Of a stretch of 64,000 nucleotides of DNA, positions 16,297 through 26,076 are shown piece by piece. A model generated the notes under the pieces. That model searched no databases. It was not told the origin of the DNA and was given only the letters and a program-made list of their open reading frames with translations. The stretch comes from Sphingomonadaceae bacterium 3R27C6 (GTDB taxonomy: Bacteria > Pseudomonadota > Alphaproteobacteria > Sphingomonadales > Sphingomonadaceae). Every line of letters begins with the position of its first letter. Within the stretch, counting starts at the first letter, position 1. The translations under genes were made by a program, and so were the position numbers. Location of the stretch: the NCBI GenBank assembly GCA_005503215.1, contig SCNS01000004.1, forward strand, positions 241,881 to 305,880, read 5' to 3'.

Positions 16297-18312
16297 TCAG
16301 CGAAAGGGATCGCCGCGCCCCGTCGCATATTGCGCCATCGCCATCGTCGTCCATTGGGCGTTCACGCGGATGCAGCTGGGGAAAGTGCTCGCGTCGGTGA
16401 CGAACACATTGGTCGTTTCGTGGACGCGGCAGTCGAGGTCGACGACGCCGTACGCCGGATCCTCGTTGATCGCATTGCCGCCGTGCGGGTGACTGCTCGA
16501 CAACGTGACATCGTCCTGTTCGCGGATCGCATCGCGGAAAAACGCATCGACATCCATGCCGGGCGTGATCTTTTGCCCTTTGGCCAGCGCGGGATAGCAT
16601 TCGAGCGCCCCCGCGGCGAAATGGACCTTGGTCAGCGTCGCCATCGCGTCGCGCAGCACCGGCAGATCGTCGTCCACGTCCAGCCGGAACTCCAGTTTGC
16701 CGTCCTTCACCTGCCCGCGCCGGTCGGCAGGAAAAAGGATACCCGCCGAATGGACGCGGCCGAAATTCTTCATGCGCGCCGCATGGTCGCCGAACCAGCC
16801 GGGCATCAGCGACGCCATCGACATCGGCGGCTGAAAATGGCTTTCGAGCAGGAAATCGCCGCAATCGACATAGCTCGACATCTGATCCTCGTCCCACGCA
16901 TCGCCGCCAGCACCTTCGGGCATCAGCGCGACCACGGGCGAGGCGACGTTGAGCGACACCTGATAGCCGGTGCGGTCGATGTCGCTGCGGTCGAGCAGCT
17001 TCGACGAGGCGATCGTGCCCGCGGCGACGACGACGCCGACGCGCGCACGGACCAGCGTCTTCGATCCGTCGGGCAGGACCAGCTTCACCGCCTCGGCCTC
17101 GCGCCGGCCGTCGTAAGCGGTCTGCCAGACGATGCGGTCGGCCTTCGTCCCGGGCAGGATGCGCGCGCCGAAGTCGCGGCACGCCTCTGGCAGATAGGTT
17201 TGTGCGACCCCCATCCGGCGGCCATAGGCGCAGCCCGAATTGCAATAGCCGCAATAGGCGCACGCGTTGACCGTGTTCGGCGGACCGAAATTCTTGGCGA
17301 ACCAGTCGGCGATCGCGCGCTGGTCGCGGGGGTTGGTCGATCCCTGCGCATAGGTGCGCCAGCCCTCGATCAGATGCGGGCCGTTGTGGCGTCCGCTGCG
17401 CGGTTCGATGGGGGCGATGCCGAGCTTGTCGCGAACCGAGTCATAGCTTGCGTGAAAGGCGGCGGCGTCGATCGGCGCGCCGATGCTGGCCCATTTCGCG
17501 AGCACATCCTTCGCATCTGGATGCGTGCGGCCCGGCTCGTTGACGCGCAGGCAGATGCCGTTGTTGATCGTCGACGATCCGCCGACGCAGCGCCCCTGGA
17601 ACACCACGAAATCGCGGTTGGTCGAGGTTTGCAGCGCGCCATGCTTGTAGAGCTTGGCGATCATGTCGAGTTCGTGATGCGTGATCGCGTGGCTGGGATA
17701 GAAAGGGCCGGCCTCGACGATCAGCACCTTATAGCCCTGCGCCGCGATATTATAGGCGGCAACCCCGCCCCCGGCGCCCGAGCCGATGACGATCACATCA
17801 TATTCGTCCTCGAGCGTCGACGCATCGAGGATATGCGCGGGGTCGATCTCGCGCCCGTGCACGGGTTTGAGCGGCACGTCATAGCTGCCACGCTGGCGGA
17901 ATTTTGGGAGGGTGAAGCCGATCTGGCGATGCACCGGATTGGCGGCGTTCGCGCTCTGGTCGCCGGGTTCGAGCCCGGGCTGCCAATGGCCGTAATAGCA
18001 GGCGTAGATGACGCCGCGCAGCCGCGCCATGTCCTGGAACAGGTCGATCTGGCTGTCCTTGAGGCGATCGGTCAGCCTCTCGACGCGGTCCGCGACATCA
18101 TTTTCGGTAAAGAAGGGGCCGCCGAGCACCAGTTCGGTCGCGGTCAGCGACAGGCGGATCTCGTCGAGCTTGGTGCCGCCGACCTTTTCGAACAGGTCGC
18201 AGACATTGGCGACGACCTGATCGGCCGAAATCACCATCTCGGCGTCATGGAACAGCGCTTCGGTCAGCGCCTTCAAAAATTTGAGCTGCCCGAAATTAAA
18301 CGGTGCCGTCAT
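16297..18312 (-). CDS. GMC family FAD-dependent oxidoreductase
   Basis: The 671-residue flavoprotein has a roughly 170-residue helical N-terminal extension, an FAD-binding Rossmann motif GSGAGGG (177-183) and the C-terminal GMC signature with [10 protein letters not shown] and the [15 protein letters not shown] closing segment. A cysteine cluster [11 protein letters not shown] in the middle and the N-terminal helical domain are features of the long-chain fatty-alcohol-oxidase branch, not of choline dehydrogenases. It probably oxidises a hydrophobic alcohol; the acceptor and substrate are unknown. The ATG giving MTAPFNFG is chosen because it matches the start of the conserved region. Confidence 0.88.
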   Translation of the reverse strand: MTAPFNFGQLKFLKALTEALFHDAEMVISADQVVANVCDLFEKVGGTKLDEIRLSLTATELVLGGPFFTENDVADRVERLTDRLKDSQIDLFQDMARLRGVIYACYYGHWQPGLEPGDQSANAANPVHRQIGFTLPKFRQRGSYDVPLKPVHGREIDPAHILDASTLEDEYDVIVIGSGAGGGVAAYNIAAQGYKVLIVEAGPFYPSHAITHHELDMIAKLYKHGALQTSTNRDFVVFQGRCVGGSSTINNGICLRVNEPGRTHPDAKDVLAKWASIGAPIDAAAFHASYDSVRDKLGIAPIEPRSGRHNGPHLIEGWRTYAQGSTNPRDQRAIADWFAKNFGPPNTVNACAYCGYCNSGCAYGRRMGVAQTYLPEACRDFGARILPGTKADRIVWQTAYDGRREAEAVKLVLPDGSKTLVRARVGVVVAAGTIASSKLLDRSDIDRTGYQVSLNVASPVVALMPEGAGGDAWDEDQMSSYVDCGDFLLESHFQPPMSMASLMPGWFGDHAARMKNFGRVHSAGILFPADRRGQVKDGKLEFRLDVDDDLPVLRDAMATLTKVHFAAGALECYPALAKGQKITPGMDVDAFFRDAIREQDDVTLSSSHPHGGNAINEDPAYGVVDLDCRVHETTNVFVTDASTFPSCIRVNAQWTTMAMAQYATGRGDPFR

Positions 18313-18393
18313 TGCCCTGCCCCCGGTTTGCGCACGCCGCAAAATGCCGGATTATAGCAGGCCGGGGCAAGCTGTATTGTACGGGATCGCCAG

Positions 18394-19017
18394 TTACGCG
18401 GTGCGCGCGAGATTTTCTTCCGCAAGGAACGGCCGCACCGCCACCATCGCGCGCGTCACATAATCCGCTTTCTCGCCGACCGGTGCGACATAGTGCAGCG
18501 CTTCCTCGGCCGCGGCGGTCCCGGCGAGCCGCGAAATAATCCACGCGGCGAGATATTGCGACGCGAGGCAGCCGCCCGCGGTCGCGACATTGCCGTGCGC
18601 GACGAAGGGCGCATCGAGCACCTCGACTCCCGCCTCGATCACCCACGGCTTGGTGGTGAGGTCGGTGCAGGCGGGGAGCGCGCCGATCAACCCGAGCTTC
18701 GCGAGCAGCAGCGTCCCCGAACATTGCGCGCCGACCAGCTGGCGCGACGGGTCGAGCCGGATGCGGCCGAGCATCAGCGAGTCCGCCGCGATCTCGCGCG
18801 TCCTGATCCCGCTGCCGATGATCACCGCGTCGGCCTTGGCGGCGAAGTCGAGCGGTTGCTGGCGCTCGATCGTCACGCCGTTCATCGAGGTCACCCGCGG
18901 CGTCGGCGACGTGATGTGCGCTTCCCAGCCCTGCCCGCGCAAACGGTTCAGGATTCCGGCCGCAACGAACGAATCGAGTTCGTTGAAGCCGTCGAAGGTC
19001 AGCACCGCAATCTGCAC
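18394..19017 (-). CDS. DJ-1/PfpI family protein
   Basis: The 207-residue protein has the glutamine-amidotransferase-like DJ-1/PfpI fold. It starts MQIAVLTFDGFNELDSF, contains the nucleophile elbow GAQCSG with Cys99, and ends with a conserved helical segment. Relatives include isonitrile hydratase-like, glyoxalase-III-like and AraC-regulator-like domains; this one has no DNA-binding domain, so a small enzyme is likely but the substrate is open. I choose a GTG start at 19017 because AGGAG lies seven bases upstream; the open frame extends much farther without a better start. Confidence 0.85.
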   Translation of the reverse strand: MQIAVLTFDGFNELDSFVAAGILNRLRGQGWEAHITSPTPRVTSMNGVTIERQQPLDFAAKADAVIIGSGIRTREIAADSLMLGRIRLDPSRQLVGAQCSGTLLLAKLGLIGALPACTDLTTKPWVIEAGVEVLDAPFVAHGNVATAGGCLASQYLAAWIISRLAGTAAAEEALHYVAPVGEKADYVTRAMVAVRPFLAEENLARTA

Positions 19018-19045
19018 GTCAAAACTCCTGTGAAACGAGCGGCGC

Positions 19046-19540
19046 CTATACAGCGCCTTCGAAGATATCATCAACCCAGCGCGACCGCGCGGTGTCGTCG
19101 CGCGGCGACGCGAGGTAGCGGCCCCACGCCGCGCTCTCGTGCGCGACGATCCCGAGCTCCCAGACGCAGAAGGTCGGGCGCGGGGCGCCGGGGGTTGCGG
19201 GATAGGCCGGATCGAACGGCGCGAAGGCGGGCATGTCGCCGTGACGATACCAGACCGCTTCCCAGAGTTCGTTCGACCCCCGCCACACCGACACGAGCAG
19301 GAAATAGAAATCGGCGCCGCAGCGATGGAGGATGACGAAACCGCAATCGCCCGGCGCCACAGCCACCGGCGCGTGTCCGGCGAACCAGTCGGCGCAGAGG
19401 CTGGCCACATCGTCCGGCACCGGCGCGTCGGCGGCGGTCAGGTGATAGAGCTTGAGCGATGCCCCCCCCGCTTCGACGAGCGCGCGAAATTCGGCGTGTT
19501 TCGGATAATGAAGATAGGCGGGATCGACGGCGGCGGACAT
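19046..19540 (-). CDS. Conserved hypothetical protein
   Basis: The 164-residue soluble protein has no named domain I recognise. It is rich in aromatic residues (GADFYFLLVSVWRGSNELWE) and ends with a conserved-looking WGRYLASPRDDTARSRWVDD. There is no signal peptide. It lies 28 bases upstream of the DJ-1/PfpI gene on the same strand, so the two probably form a short operon. The ATG at 19540 has GGAG six bases upstream; the ATG four codons earlier lacks a comparable site. Function unknown. Confidence 0.7.
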   Translation of the reverse strand: MSAAVDPAYLHYPKHAEFRALVEAGGASLKLYHLTAADAPVPDDVASLCADWFAGHAPVAVAPGDCGFVILHRCGADFYFLLVSVWRGSNELWEAVWYRHGDMPAFAPFDPAYPATPGAPRPTFCVWELGIVAHESAAWGRYLASPRDDTARSRWVDDIFEGAV

Positions 19541-19624
19541 GGGCATCTCCAACGATGTTCTTTATATGTTCTAACACATGCGCGCCGCGCGCAGCAAGCC
19601 TGCTTCACGCCGCGCGCCGATCCG

Positions 19625-20317
19625 CTATCGCCGGATCGTGAACCCCAGCGTGACGCTGCCGTTGCCCGCAGCCCCGCCCTGCCGGCCGGCGAGCAGGTCG
19701 AGATCGATCCGCTCGCGATCGAAGGTCCATCGGACCCCCGCCTGCAGCGCGGGCCGCTGGTCGGGCCGTCCGAAGATTTCCGCCATCAGCGCGATTCCCT
19801 TCGCCGCGGCGATATCGACCTGCGCGCCGTAGAGCGGATGCGCGCCCTCGCCCCGGCTGTGCCCGACGCCGGCGTTGAGATTGACCGTGATCGTGTCCGC
19901 CGGCCGGAAGGTCATTGGCACCAGCAGCGCCGCGCTGTCGATATGTCCCGAACCGGGGTCGATCAGGGCCGATCCGGCAAGGCCGACCGCCGGACTGCGG
20001 CCGATACCTTCGTGCAAAGTCCATTTGACGGCGGGCCCGGTAAGCCAACGGCGCTCGCCGGGCGTCCCCACCCGCTGGGCGGTTCCGCCGATCTCGACCG
20101 TCGGCAAAGCGCCCGGCGTGCAGGCGGGGCTGAAATTGACGAGGCGCTCGCCGTGGCCAAGGTCGCTGACCCAGCTTTCGAGATGGCAGGCGCCGGGAGT
20201 TTCGACCGCGGCGTCGTCGACACCGTGCGCGCCGCCCGCCGCGAGCGCCGGCAGCGGCATCGCGATCAGGCTCGCAGCCGCCAGACCCGGCAGCAGCCGG
20301 GGTTCGATGATCCGCAT
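19625..20317 (-). CDS. Secreted hypothetical, probable beta-rich outer-membrane protein
   Basis: The 230-residue protein has an N-terminal signal peptide (LLPGLAAASLIAMPLPALA). It has a Gly-rich, strand-rich body with alternating hydrophobic residues near the end (RIDLDLLAGRQ, then SVTLGFTIRR), suggesting a small barrel. The overall pattern, including HLESWV and an LNAGVGHS motif, resembles a family of transport-associated hypothetical proteins in sphingomonads. It is 19 bases downstream of the CorA gene on the same strand and may be cotranscribed. No enzymatic motif is visible. Confidence 0.65.
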   Translation of the reverse strand: MRIIEPRLLPGLAAASLIAMPLPALAAGGAHGVDDAAVETPGACHLESWVSDLGHGERLVNFSPACTPGALPTVEIGGTAQRVGTPGERRWLTGPAVKWTLHEGIGRSPAVGLAGSALIDPGSGHIDSAALLVPMTFRPADTITVNLNAGVGHSRGEGAHPLYGAQVDIAAAKGIALMAEIFGRPDQRPALQAGVRWTFDRERIDLDLLAGRQGGAAGNGSVTLGFTIRR

Positions 20318-20336
20318 CGCCTGTCTCCCGCCATCA

Positions 20337-21308
20337 TCACAGCCACCCGCGCTTGCGGAAATAGGCGAAGGGAAGGATCGACGAGACGAGCATCAGCCCA
20401 ATCGCGAAGGGGTAGCCGTACTGCCAGCGCAGTTCGGGCATGAGATCGAAATTCATGCCGTAGATCGACGCGATCAGCGTCGGCGGCAGGAAAGCCACCG
20501 CGGCGACGGTGAAGATCTTGATGATCTGGTTCTGCTCGAGATTGATCAGCCCCAGCGTCGCGTCGAGCAGGAAGTTGATCTTGCCCGACAGGAAGCTTGC
20601 ATGGTCGGTGAGCGCCTGCACGTCGCGCTGGATCGTCTTGAGCCGCGCGCGCGCCTCGCGCGCGCTGCCTTCGCTGCGCGTGCTGTGATAGGAGAGCATC
20701 CGCGCGAGCCCGACGAGGCATTCGCGCAGTTTGGTGAGCAGGTCGCCCTCGCGCCCGATGCGGCCGAGCATCGCTTCGAGATCGCGCGCCGGACCTTCGG
20801 CGCCGCCGCCCGCGGCCTTGCGCGCGAAAACGTCGCGCGAAACCGTATCGCAATGCAGCGCGCTGCGTTCGAGGACATCGGCGACACGGTCGACGATCGC
20901 CTCGATCAGGTCGAGCATCAGCGTTTCGGCGGTCGTCGCGCCGTTGCTGCGCAGCCGCCGTGCGACGACCTGTTCGAACGGCGCGGCTTCGGCATGGCGA
21001 ACCGTCGCGAGGCTTGCCGCGCCGAGGATGAAGGTGACGGGCGCGAGGCGCGGCGCATCGCCGTCGAGCCCGACGACGATCGGCACCGTCATAAACTGCG
21101 CGCCGACCTCTTCGTAGAGCCGCGCCGAGGGCTCGATTTCCTGCATTTCGGGCAGCGTCGGGATCGAAATCCCGAGCAAGGCGGCGGCATTTGCGGCGTC
21201 GTCGGCGGTCGGATGGACGATGTCCGCCCACAGGATCGCGGGCGGGTTTGCCGCGCCGATATCGGCGCGGACGAGGCGGTCGGCCTCGCGAACGAAAGCG
21301 TTGAACAT
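20337..21308 (-). CDS. corA: CorA-family magnesium/cobalt transporter
   Basis: The 323-residue protein is a normal-length CorA. A large cytoplasmic N-terminal funnel domain is followed by two C-terminal transmembrane helices. The signature YGMNF (GMN at about residues 284-286) lies between them, and the last residues are basic (RKRGWL). It should conduct Mg2+ (possibly Co2+ or Ni2+) inwards as a homopentamer in the inner membrane. The mRNA leader folds so that the AGGAGA ribosome-binding site lies inside a stable stem (see the separate regulatory entry), suggesting translational control. Confidence 0.93.
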   Translation of the reverse strand: MFNAFVREADRLVRADIGAANPPAILWADIVHPTADDAANAAALLGISIPTLPEMQEIEPSARLYEEVGAQFMTVPIVVGLDGDAPRLAPVTFILGAASLATVRHAEAAPFEQVVARRLRSNGATTAETLMLDLIEAIVDRVADVLERSALHCDTVSRDVFARKAAGGGAEGPARDLEAMLGRIGREGDLLTKLRECLVGLARMLSYHSTRSEGSAREARARLKTIQRDVQALTDHASFLSGKINFLLDATLGLINLEQNQIIKIFTVAAVAFLPPTLIASIYGMNFDLMPELRWQYGYPFAIGLMLVSSILPFAYFRKRGWL

Positions 21309-21312
21309 GGAG

Positions 21313-21369
21313 TGTCTCCTGAATGCTGGCGTCCGCCAGCGTCAGGAGATGCGCAGGGGGTTACCCCTG
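21313..21369 (-). promoter_or_regulatory. Structured corA leader that sequesters the Shine-Dalgarno
   Basis: Reading the minus strand, TCTCCTGA (21349-21342) pairs exactly with TCAGGAGA (21322-21315). The second arm contains the AGGAG ribosome-binding site seven bases before the corA ATG. Between them GCTGGC and GCCAGC form an inner stem closed by a GGAC loop. Just upstream is another hairpin, CAGGGG with CCCCTG (21354-21369). There is no U-run, so a terminator is unlikely. The arrangement looks like a translational switch. Confidence 0.65.
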
Positions 21370-21517
21370 GCGGACCGCCGTGGCTGCCGGACATATGGTG
21401 CGACGTCTACTGTCGGGGTCCATTTTTCGGTCCTTGGGTTGATGCCGGAGTCGCGCCCCGGCGGGCGGCGATATGCGCCCGCGGGTCAATGCTGTCAATT
21501 CGGGGAGGCTGCGGTCG

Positions 21518-21955
21518 CTATCGATGATTTCTGCATGCCTGACTGGCCTGGCAGAGGGGGTCCACTTTGCGCGCCGCAGCCATCAGCGCGCCGCTATCGT
21601 TCATCGCACGGAAATTCGGGTCCAAATCCTGCCTCTTGCCGCACTCATAGGCGAGCTTGAGCATGGCATCACCGTCTTTTCCGTAGGTCGCGTAGAATTC
21701 TTCTCCCTCCCTCCCGCCGGCTTCAAACGTACCATCGACCTTCATTCGCTTGCCTTCAAACAGCGCGCGGGCCGTACTTTCCACCGACAGGGCGACGTCC
21801 GGAACCTTGGCACCTGCATTGATCGACCGGCCATAGGCGAACGCCGCCACACAATGAGCAGGATTGGTGCTGTCGGGCGTTACGGCGGTCGCCGTTCCGC
21901 ACGCGCCGACCACGCCGGAAAGGACGAGAGTTGTTATCGTATATGCGATTTTCAT
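21518..21955 (-). CDS. Putative small lipoprotein, hypothetical
   Basis: The 145-residue protein begins MKIAYTITTLVLSGVVGACG, a signal peptide with a lipobox-like VGAC, and so is probably a lipoprotein. The mature part has four further cysteines, in AHCVAA, YECGK, PLCQ and QACR, that could form two disulfides. I do not recognise the family. Base composition is lower in GC than that of neighbouring genes. GGAGG sits four bases before the ATG; a frame 24 codons longer would remove the signal peptide from the N terminus. The 208 bases downstream hold the structured corA leader and no other gene. Confidence 0.65.
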   Translation of the reverse strand: MKIAYTITTLVLSGVVGACGTATAVTPDSTNPAHCVAAFAYGRSINAGAKVPDVALSVESTARALFEGKRMKVDGTFEAGGREGEEFYATYGKDGDAMLKLAYECGKRQDLDPNFRAMNDSGALMAAARKVDPLCQASQACRNHR

Positions 21956-22057
21956 ATGGCCTCCGGTCGAAGCAGCGACCTCGGGATTGCGATCCATCGA
22001 GGCGCCATTTTTTTTGCCAGATGCCATGTAAACAATGTATTTTTCGCTAAGGACGGA

Positions 22058-24154
22058 TCATTGTCCGGCCTTTTTCGCTTGCCTATATTTGTGCAGCAGC
22101 GGTTCGGTATAGCCCGACGGTTGCGTCACGCCCTCGAAGATCAGCGCTCGCGCCGCCTGGTACGCGATGCCGTCGGGGGTCAGCTTTTCATAGAGCGCAT
22201 CGCCCGCATTCTGCGCGTCGACCTTTGCCGCCATGCGCACAAGCGCGGCGTCGACCTGTTCGGGGGTGCAGACGCCGTGAAGCAGCCAGTTGGCGAGCGC
22301 CTGACTGGCGATGCGCAGCGTCGCGCGGTCCTCCATCAGGCCGATATCGTCGATGTCGGGGACCTTCGAGCAACCGACGCCCTGATCGATCCAGCGCACG
22401 ACATAGCCGAGGATGCCCTGGCAATTATTGTCGAGCTCGCGGGTAATTTCTGCCTCGCTCCAGTTGCGGCCGGTGGCGACGGGGATGTTGAGCAGGCGGT
22501 CGAGTGAAGGCACGGCTTCGCCCGCGATCTCCTTCTGCCGCGCAAACACGTCGACCTGATGATAGTGCAGCGCGTGGAGCGTCGCGGCGGTAGGCGACGG
22601 CACCCATGCGGTGTTCGCGCCCGATTTCGGATGGCCGATCTTGGCGTCGAGCATCGCGCGCATCAGGTCGGGCATCGCCCACATGCCCTTGCCGATCTGC
22701 GCCTTGCCGCTGAGCCCGCAGGCGAGGCCGATGCGGACGTTGCGGTCCTCGTAGCTGGCGATCCAGTCGCTCGCCTTCATCTCGCCCTTCGGGATCATCG
22801 GACCCGCGCGCATCGACGTGTGGATTTCGTCGCCGGTGCGGTCGAGGAAGCCGGTGTTGATGAAGACGATGCGATCCTTCACCGCGTGGATGCACGCGGC
22901 GAGGTTGGCTGACGTACGACGTTCCTCGTCCATCACGCCGACCTTCATCGTGTGGCGCGCGAGGCCGAGCATATCCTCGACCGCGTCGAACAGCCGGTTC
23001 GTGAAGCCGCATTCCTCGGGCCCGTGCTGCTTGGGCTTGACGATATAGATGCTGCCCGCGCGGCTGTTGGTGAGCGTGCCGAGCCCCTTGAGGTCGTGGA
23101 GCGAGCAGAGGCTGGTGATGACCGCGTCGCAGAGGCCCTCGGGCGCTTCGCTGCCATCTGGCAGCTTGATCATCGGCGTCGTCATCAGATGACCGACGTT
23201 GCGCACGAACATCACGCTGCGGCCGTGGAGGGTGAAGGCCTCGCCCGACGGCGAGGTCCATTCGCGGTCGGGCTCCATCGCGCGCGTGACCGTCTGACCG
23301 CCCTTGGCGAAGCTCTCGACGAGGTCGCCGCGCATCAGGCCGAGCCAGTTGGTGTAGCCGAGCGCCTTGTCCTCACCGTCGACCGCGGCGACGCTGTCCT
23401 CGAGATCGATGATCGTCGTCAGCGCGGCTTCGAGCACGACGTCGGCGATGCCCGCGGGGTCGGTCTTGCCGATCGCGCTCGCGGGATCGATCACCAGTTC
23501 GATATGCAGGCCGTTGTGGCGGAGCAGGATGCCGCCGGGCTTGCTGCCAACCCATTGCGCCGGATCGGCGAGTACGGGCTGTCCGCCCTGCCAGTCGGCC
23601 CAGCTCCCCGACGCGAGCGGGACCGCTTCGTCGAGGAAGGCCTTGGCGCGCGCAATCACCGCCGCGCCGCGGTCGGCGTCATAGCCGCCGGGCTTGGCGG
23701 GCGGCGCGTCGAGCGCGTCGGTGCCATAGAAAGCGTCGTAGAGGCTGCCCCAGCGCGCGTTGGCGGCGTTCAATGCAAAGCGCGCGTTGAGCGCGGGCAC
23801 GACGAGCTGCGGTCCCGCCATCGTCGCGATTTCGGGATCGACATTCTGCGTGCCGACTTTGAAGGCTGCGGGTTCGGGAACCAAATAGCCGATGTCGCGA
23901 AGGAACGCCTGATAGGCCGCAGCGTCATGCGCCTGTCCGGCGCGCGCTTCGTGCCAGGCGTCGATCTGCGCCTGCAAATCCTCGCGCTTCGCCAGCAGCG
24001 ACGCGTTTTCGGGCGCGAACTTGCCGAGCAGGTCCGCGAAATCGCTCCAGAATTTGGCGGCGTCGAGCCCAGTCCCCGGCAGCGCGCGCTGCTCGATAAA
24101 GTCGGCCAGTCGCGAATCGACGGACAGGCCGGAGCGATCGAGAAATTCAGTCAT
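22058..24154 (-). CDS. glcB: Malate synthase G
   Basis: The 698-residue enzyme condenses glyoxylate with acetyl-CoA to malate in the cytoplasm. Recognisable segments include the large N-terminal insert of isoform [22 protein letters not shown] (first 20 residues are the metal-binding acidic patch), [14 protein letters not shown], and [17 protein letters not shown] with the conserved arginine and acidic residues. Length is close to the 720-residue family norm. No isocitrate lyase gene is adjacent, so the glyoxylate may come from glycolate or purine breakdown, or aceA lies elsewhere. The ATG giving [10 protein letters not shown] is chosen. Confidence 0.96.
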   Translation of the reverse strand: MTEFLDRSGLSVDSRLADFIEQRALPGTGLDAAKFWSDFADLLGKFAPENASLLAKREDLQAQIDAWHEARAGQAHDAAAYQAFLRDIGYLVPEPAAFKVGTQNVDPEIATMAGPQLVVPALNARFALNAANARWGSLYDAFYGTDALDAPPAKPGGYDADRGAAVIARAKAFLDEAVPLASGSWADWQGGQPVLADPAQWVGSKPGGILLRHNGLHIELVIDPASAIGKTDPAGIADVVLEAALTTIIDLEDSVAAVDGEDKALGYTNWLGLMRGDLVESFAKGGQTVTRAMEPDREWTSPSGEAFTLHGRSVMFVRNVGHLMTTPMIKLPDGSEAPEGLCDAVITSLCSLHDLKGLGTLTNSRAGSIYIVKPKQHGPEECGFTNRLFDAVEDMLGLARHTMKVGVMDEERRTSANLAACIHAVKDRIVFINTGFLDRTGDEIHTSMRAGPMIPKGEMKASDWIASYEDRNVRIGLACGLSGKAQIGKGMWAMPDLMRAMLDAKIGHPKSGANTAWVPSPTAATLHALHYHQVDVFARQKEIAGEAVPSLDRLLNIPVATGRNWSEAEITRELDNNCQGILGYVVRWIDQGVGCSKVPDIDDIGLMEDRATLRIASQALANWLLHGVCTPEQVDAALVRMAAKVDAQNAGDALYEKLTPDGIAYQAARALIFEGVTQPSGYTEPLLHKYRQAKKAGQ

Positions 24155-24368
24155 GCAAGCACCCTCTGGTCGGCGCGGCTGCGCCAGTGGACCCGGGGAG
24201 GAAAGGGCCGTCGCCCTATGCCGCGATTGGTTTCGATTGGCAATGGGCGGTGTTTCGCGCATAGGTTTTCAGCCGCTGTGCGGACTTTCGGCACTTGCCC
24301 ACCGGGCTCGCATGTGATTATGCTGCATTGCACAATAAAACCTTTCTCCCCCGGACGGCTCTGAAACC

Positions 24369-24668
24369 ATGGACGATACACGACTGAAATTGATGGAAGC
24401 CATCGCCCGCAAGCGAAAGGTGACCGCGCATTACAATGGGCAAGTCCTGACGCTGGCGCCGCATCTTCTGTTCGAACGGCGCGGCGACCTGTTCATCAGC
24501 GCGCTGAACCTCAACAAGAGCTGGCGGTCCGACGAGGACCCGCGGCTCGGCCATTTCAAGCTCGACGGCCTCGCATCGATCGAGCTCAGCGAAGAAGAGT
24601 TCGATCCCCTGCCCGGCTTCGAACCCGCGCCGCCGCGCGAGGAAGACACGCCGCTACTCGCGGTCTGA
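24369..24668 (+). CDS. Small WYL-like conserved hypothetical
   Basis: The 99-residue soluble protein has a pattern similar to one half of a WYL ligand-sensing domain: a basic RKRKVTAHYNG stretch, LAPHLLFERRGDLFISALN, then LDGLASIELSEEEF. It has no DNA-binding domain. WYL domains bind nucleic acids or nucleotides in regulators and some defence proteins; a free-standing unit would be a small regulator or adaptor, which is inference. It sits between the divergent malate synthase gene and the convergent diguanylate cyclase gene, with two bases separating the latter stop codons. Confidence 0.65.
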   Translation: MDDTRLKLMEAIARKRKVTAHYNGQVLTLAPHLLFERRGDLFISALNLNKSWRSDEDPRLGHFKLDGLASIELSEEEFDPLPGFEPAPPREEDTPLLAV

Positions 24669-24670
24669 AA

Positions 24671-25852
24671 TCAGGCAACACCCACGGCGGGCGCGGGCGC
24701 CGGCGCCAGTTCACCAATCGCGACCCGGACCTGATTCCGCCCGCCCGCCTTGGCGCGGTACAGCGCGGCGTCGGCGCGGCGCGACAGATCGAACAGCGAA
24801 TCGCCCGAGGTACGCTGCGCCACGCCGAAAGACGCCGTAAAGCCGCGGTCGACCCCGAGCACCGGCAATTGCGCCGCCGCAAAGGTCGTGCGCACGGTTT
24901 CGGCATAGAGGCGGCCGTCGGACAGCAGCGCGTCGGGAAGCAGGACGGCGAATTCCTCGCCCCCGATCCGGCCGACGATCGCATTGGCGGGCGCGGCATC
25001 GACCAGCATCGCCGCGAAATGCGCGATCACGCCGTCGCCCGCGGCGTGGCCGAAGCTGTCGTTGATCTTCTTGAAGTCGTCGAGGTCGGCCGCGACGAGC
25101 ACCGCCATGTCCCCGCCGCGCAGCAGCGCCAGTTCGGCATGATGTTCGAAACCGCGCCGGTTGAGCACGCTCGAAAGCGGATCGGTTTCCGAGCGCGCGA
25201 CCATTTCGGCGGTGGTGTCGCGCATGATCACGAGCAGCATGACGAGCGCGATTGCCATGAGCGTGACGACGCTCCCGCTTTGCGAGATCGCGGCATAGGT
25301 CGTCGCCATATAGCCCTGCGGCGCGCTCGCCGTCCCCACGATCGCCGCGATGAAGGGTTTGGCGACATAGATGCTCGCCGCGAGCACCTGAAGCGCGATC
25401 AGCAGCAGGTCGAGCGCCTGGCGCCGGCCCGAGCGCCAGATCACAAGCCCGAGCAAGACCTGCATCGCAAAATAGGGAATCTGGTAAAGCATCAGGCGCG
25501 CGATCGAGCCATAGGTCATGCTGAAGATCACCGGCACGGCGAGGATCGTGGCGACCCAGATCGCCGCCATCGCGCCCCACGGCGGCTGCGCCCGATAATG
25601 ATGGGCGACACCGACCAGCGCAAAGCTGAGCGCGATCAGGAAGACTAGGAATATGCCGATGCCGACCGGGGTCGGATCGACCTGTCGCGTCAGCAGAAAT
25701 TCGAGCGCGACATAGATGATGCCCATGCCATAGCCCGCCGCAAGCCACCGCGCACCGCGCGCGCCGCGGTTCGTCGCCGCGACCACGGCGAACGCAACGG
25801 CAAAAATGCCGGCGACGGACATATTGATGCCAAGCACAAAGGCGGCGGTCAT
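24671..25852 (-). CDS. Membrane-bound diguanylate cyclase (GGDEF domain)
   Basis: The 393-residue protein has an N-terminal membrane region of about 210 residues with six or seven hydrophobic helices, similar in layout to 7TM-type sensor heads. A GGDEF domain follows, with active-site motif GRIGGEEF, so it should make cyclic di-GMP from two GTP. The RxxD product-inhibition site, normally five residues before GG(D/E)EF, is absent (PANAIV there). Cyclic di-GMP usually favours biofilm and exopolysaccharide, consistent with the polysaccharide locus in the window. The ATG at 25852 is used; a GTG twelve bases earlier is possible. Confidence 0.9.
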   Translation of the reverse strand: MTAAFVLGINMSVAGIFAVAFAVVAATNRGARGARWLAAGYGMGIIYVALEFLLTRQVDPTPVGIGIFLVFLIALSFALVGVAHHYRAQPPWGAMAAIWVATILAVPVIFSMTYGSIARLMLYQIPYFAMQVLLGLVIWRSGRRQALDLLLIALQVLAASIYVAKPFIAAIVGTASAPQGYMATTYAAISQSGSVVTLMAIALVMLLVIMRDTTAEMVARSETDPLSSVLNRRGFEHHAELALLRGGDMAVLVAADLDDFKKINDSFGHAAGDGVIAHFAAMLVDAAPANAIVGRIGGEEFAVLLPDALLSDGRLYAETVRTTFAAAQLPVLGVDRGFTASFGVAQRTSGDSLFDLSRRADAALYRAKAGGRNQVRVAIGELAPAPAPAVGVA

Positions 25853-26076
25853 CGGCTCACTCACTTATCGGTTCGGGCAGCGTAACGAGGCTGTTCCGAA
25901 CTTTCGGTTAATGCGTTGCGATTCGGTGCAATTCGGCCGCCTCATAGCCGAGGGCGACGCGCGCGACAGTGACTTACCGCACAGCGAAGACGAAATCCGC
26001 GGCCGTCCCGCGAACATTGTCACGCGCCCCGTCCGTGCTATGCGGTCGTCCTCTTCTCTGGACAAGGAAATCGACC

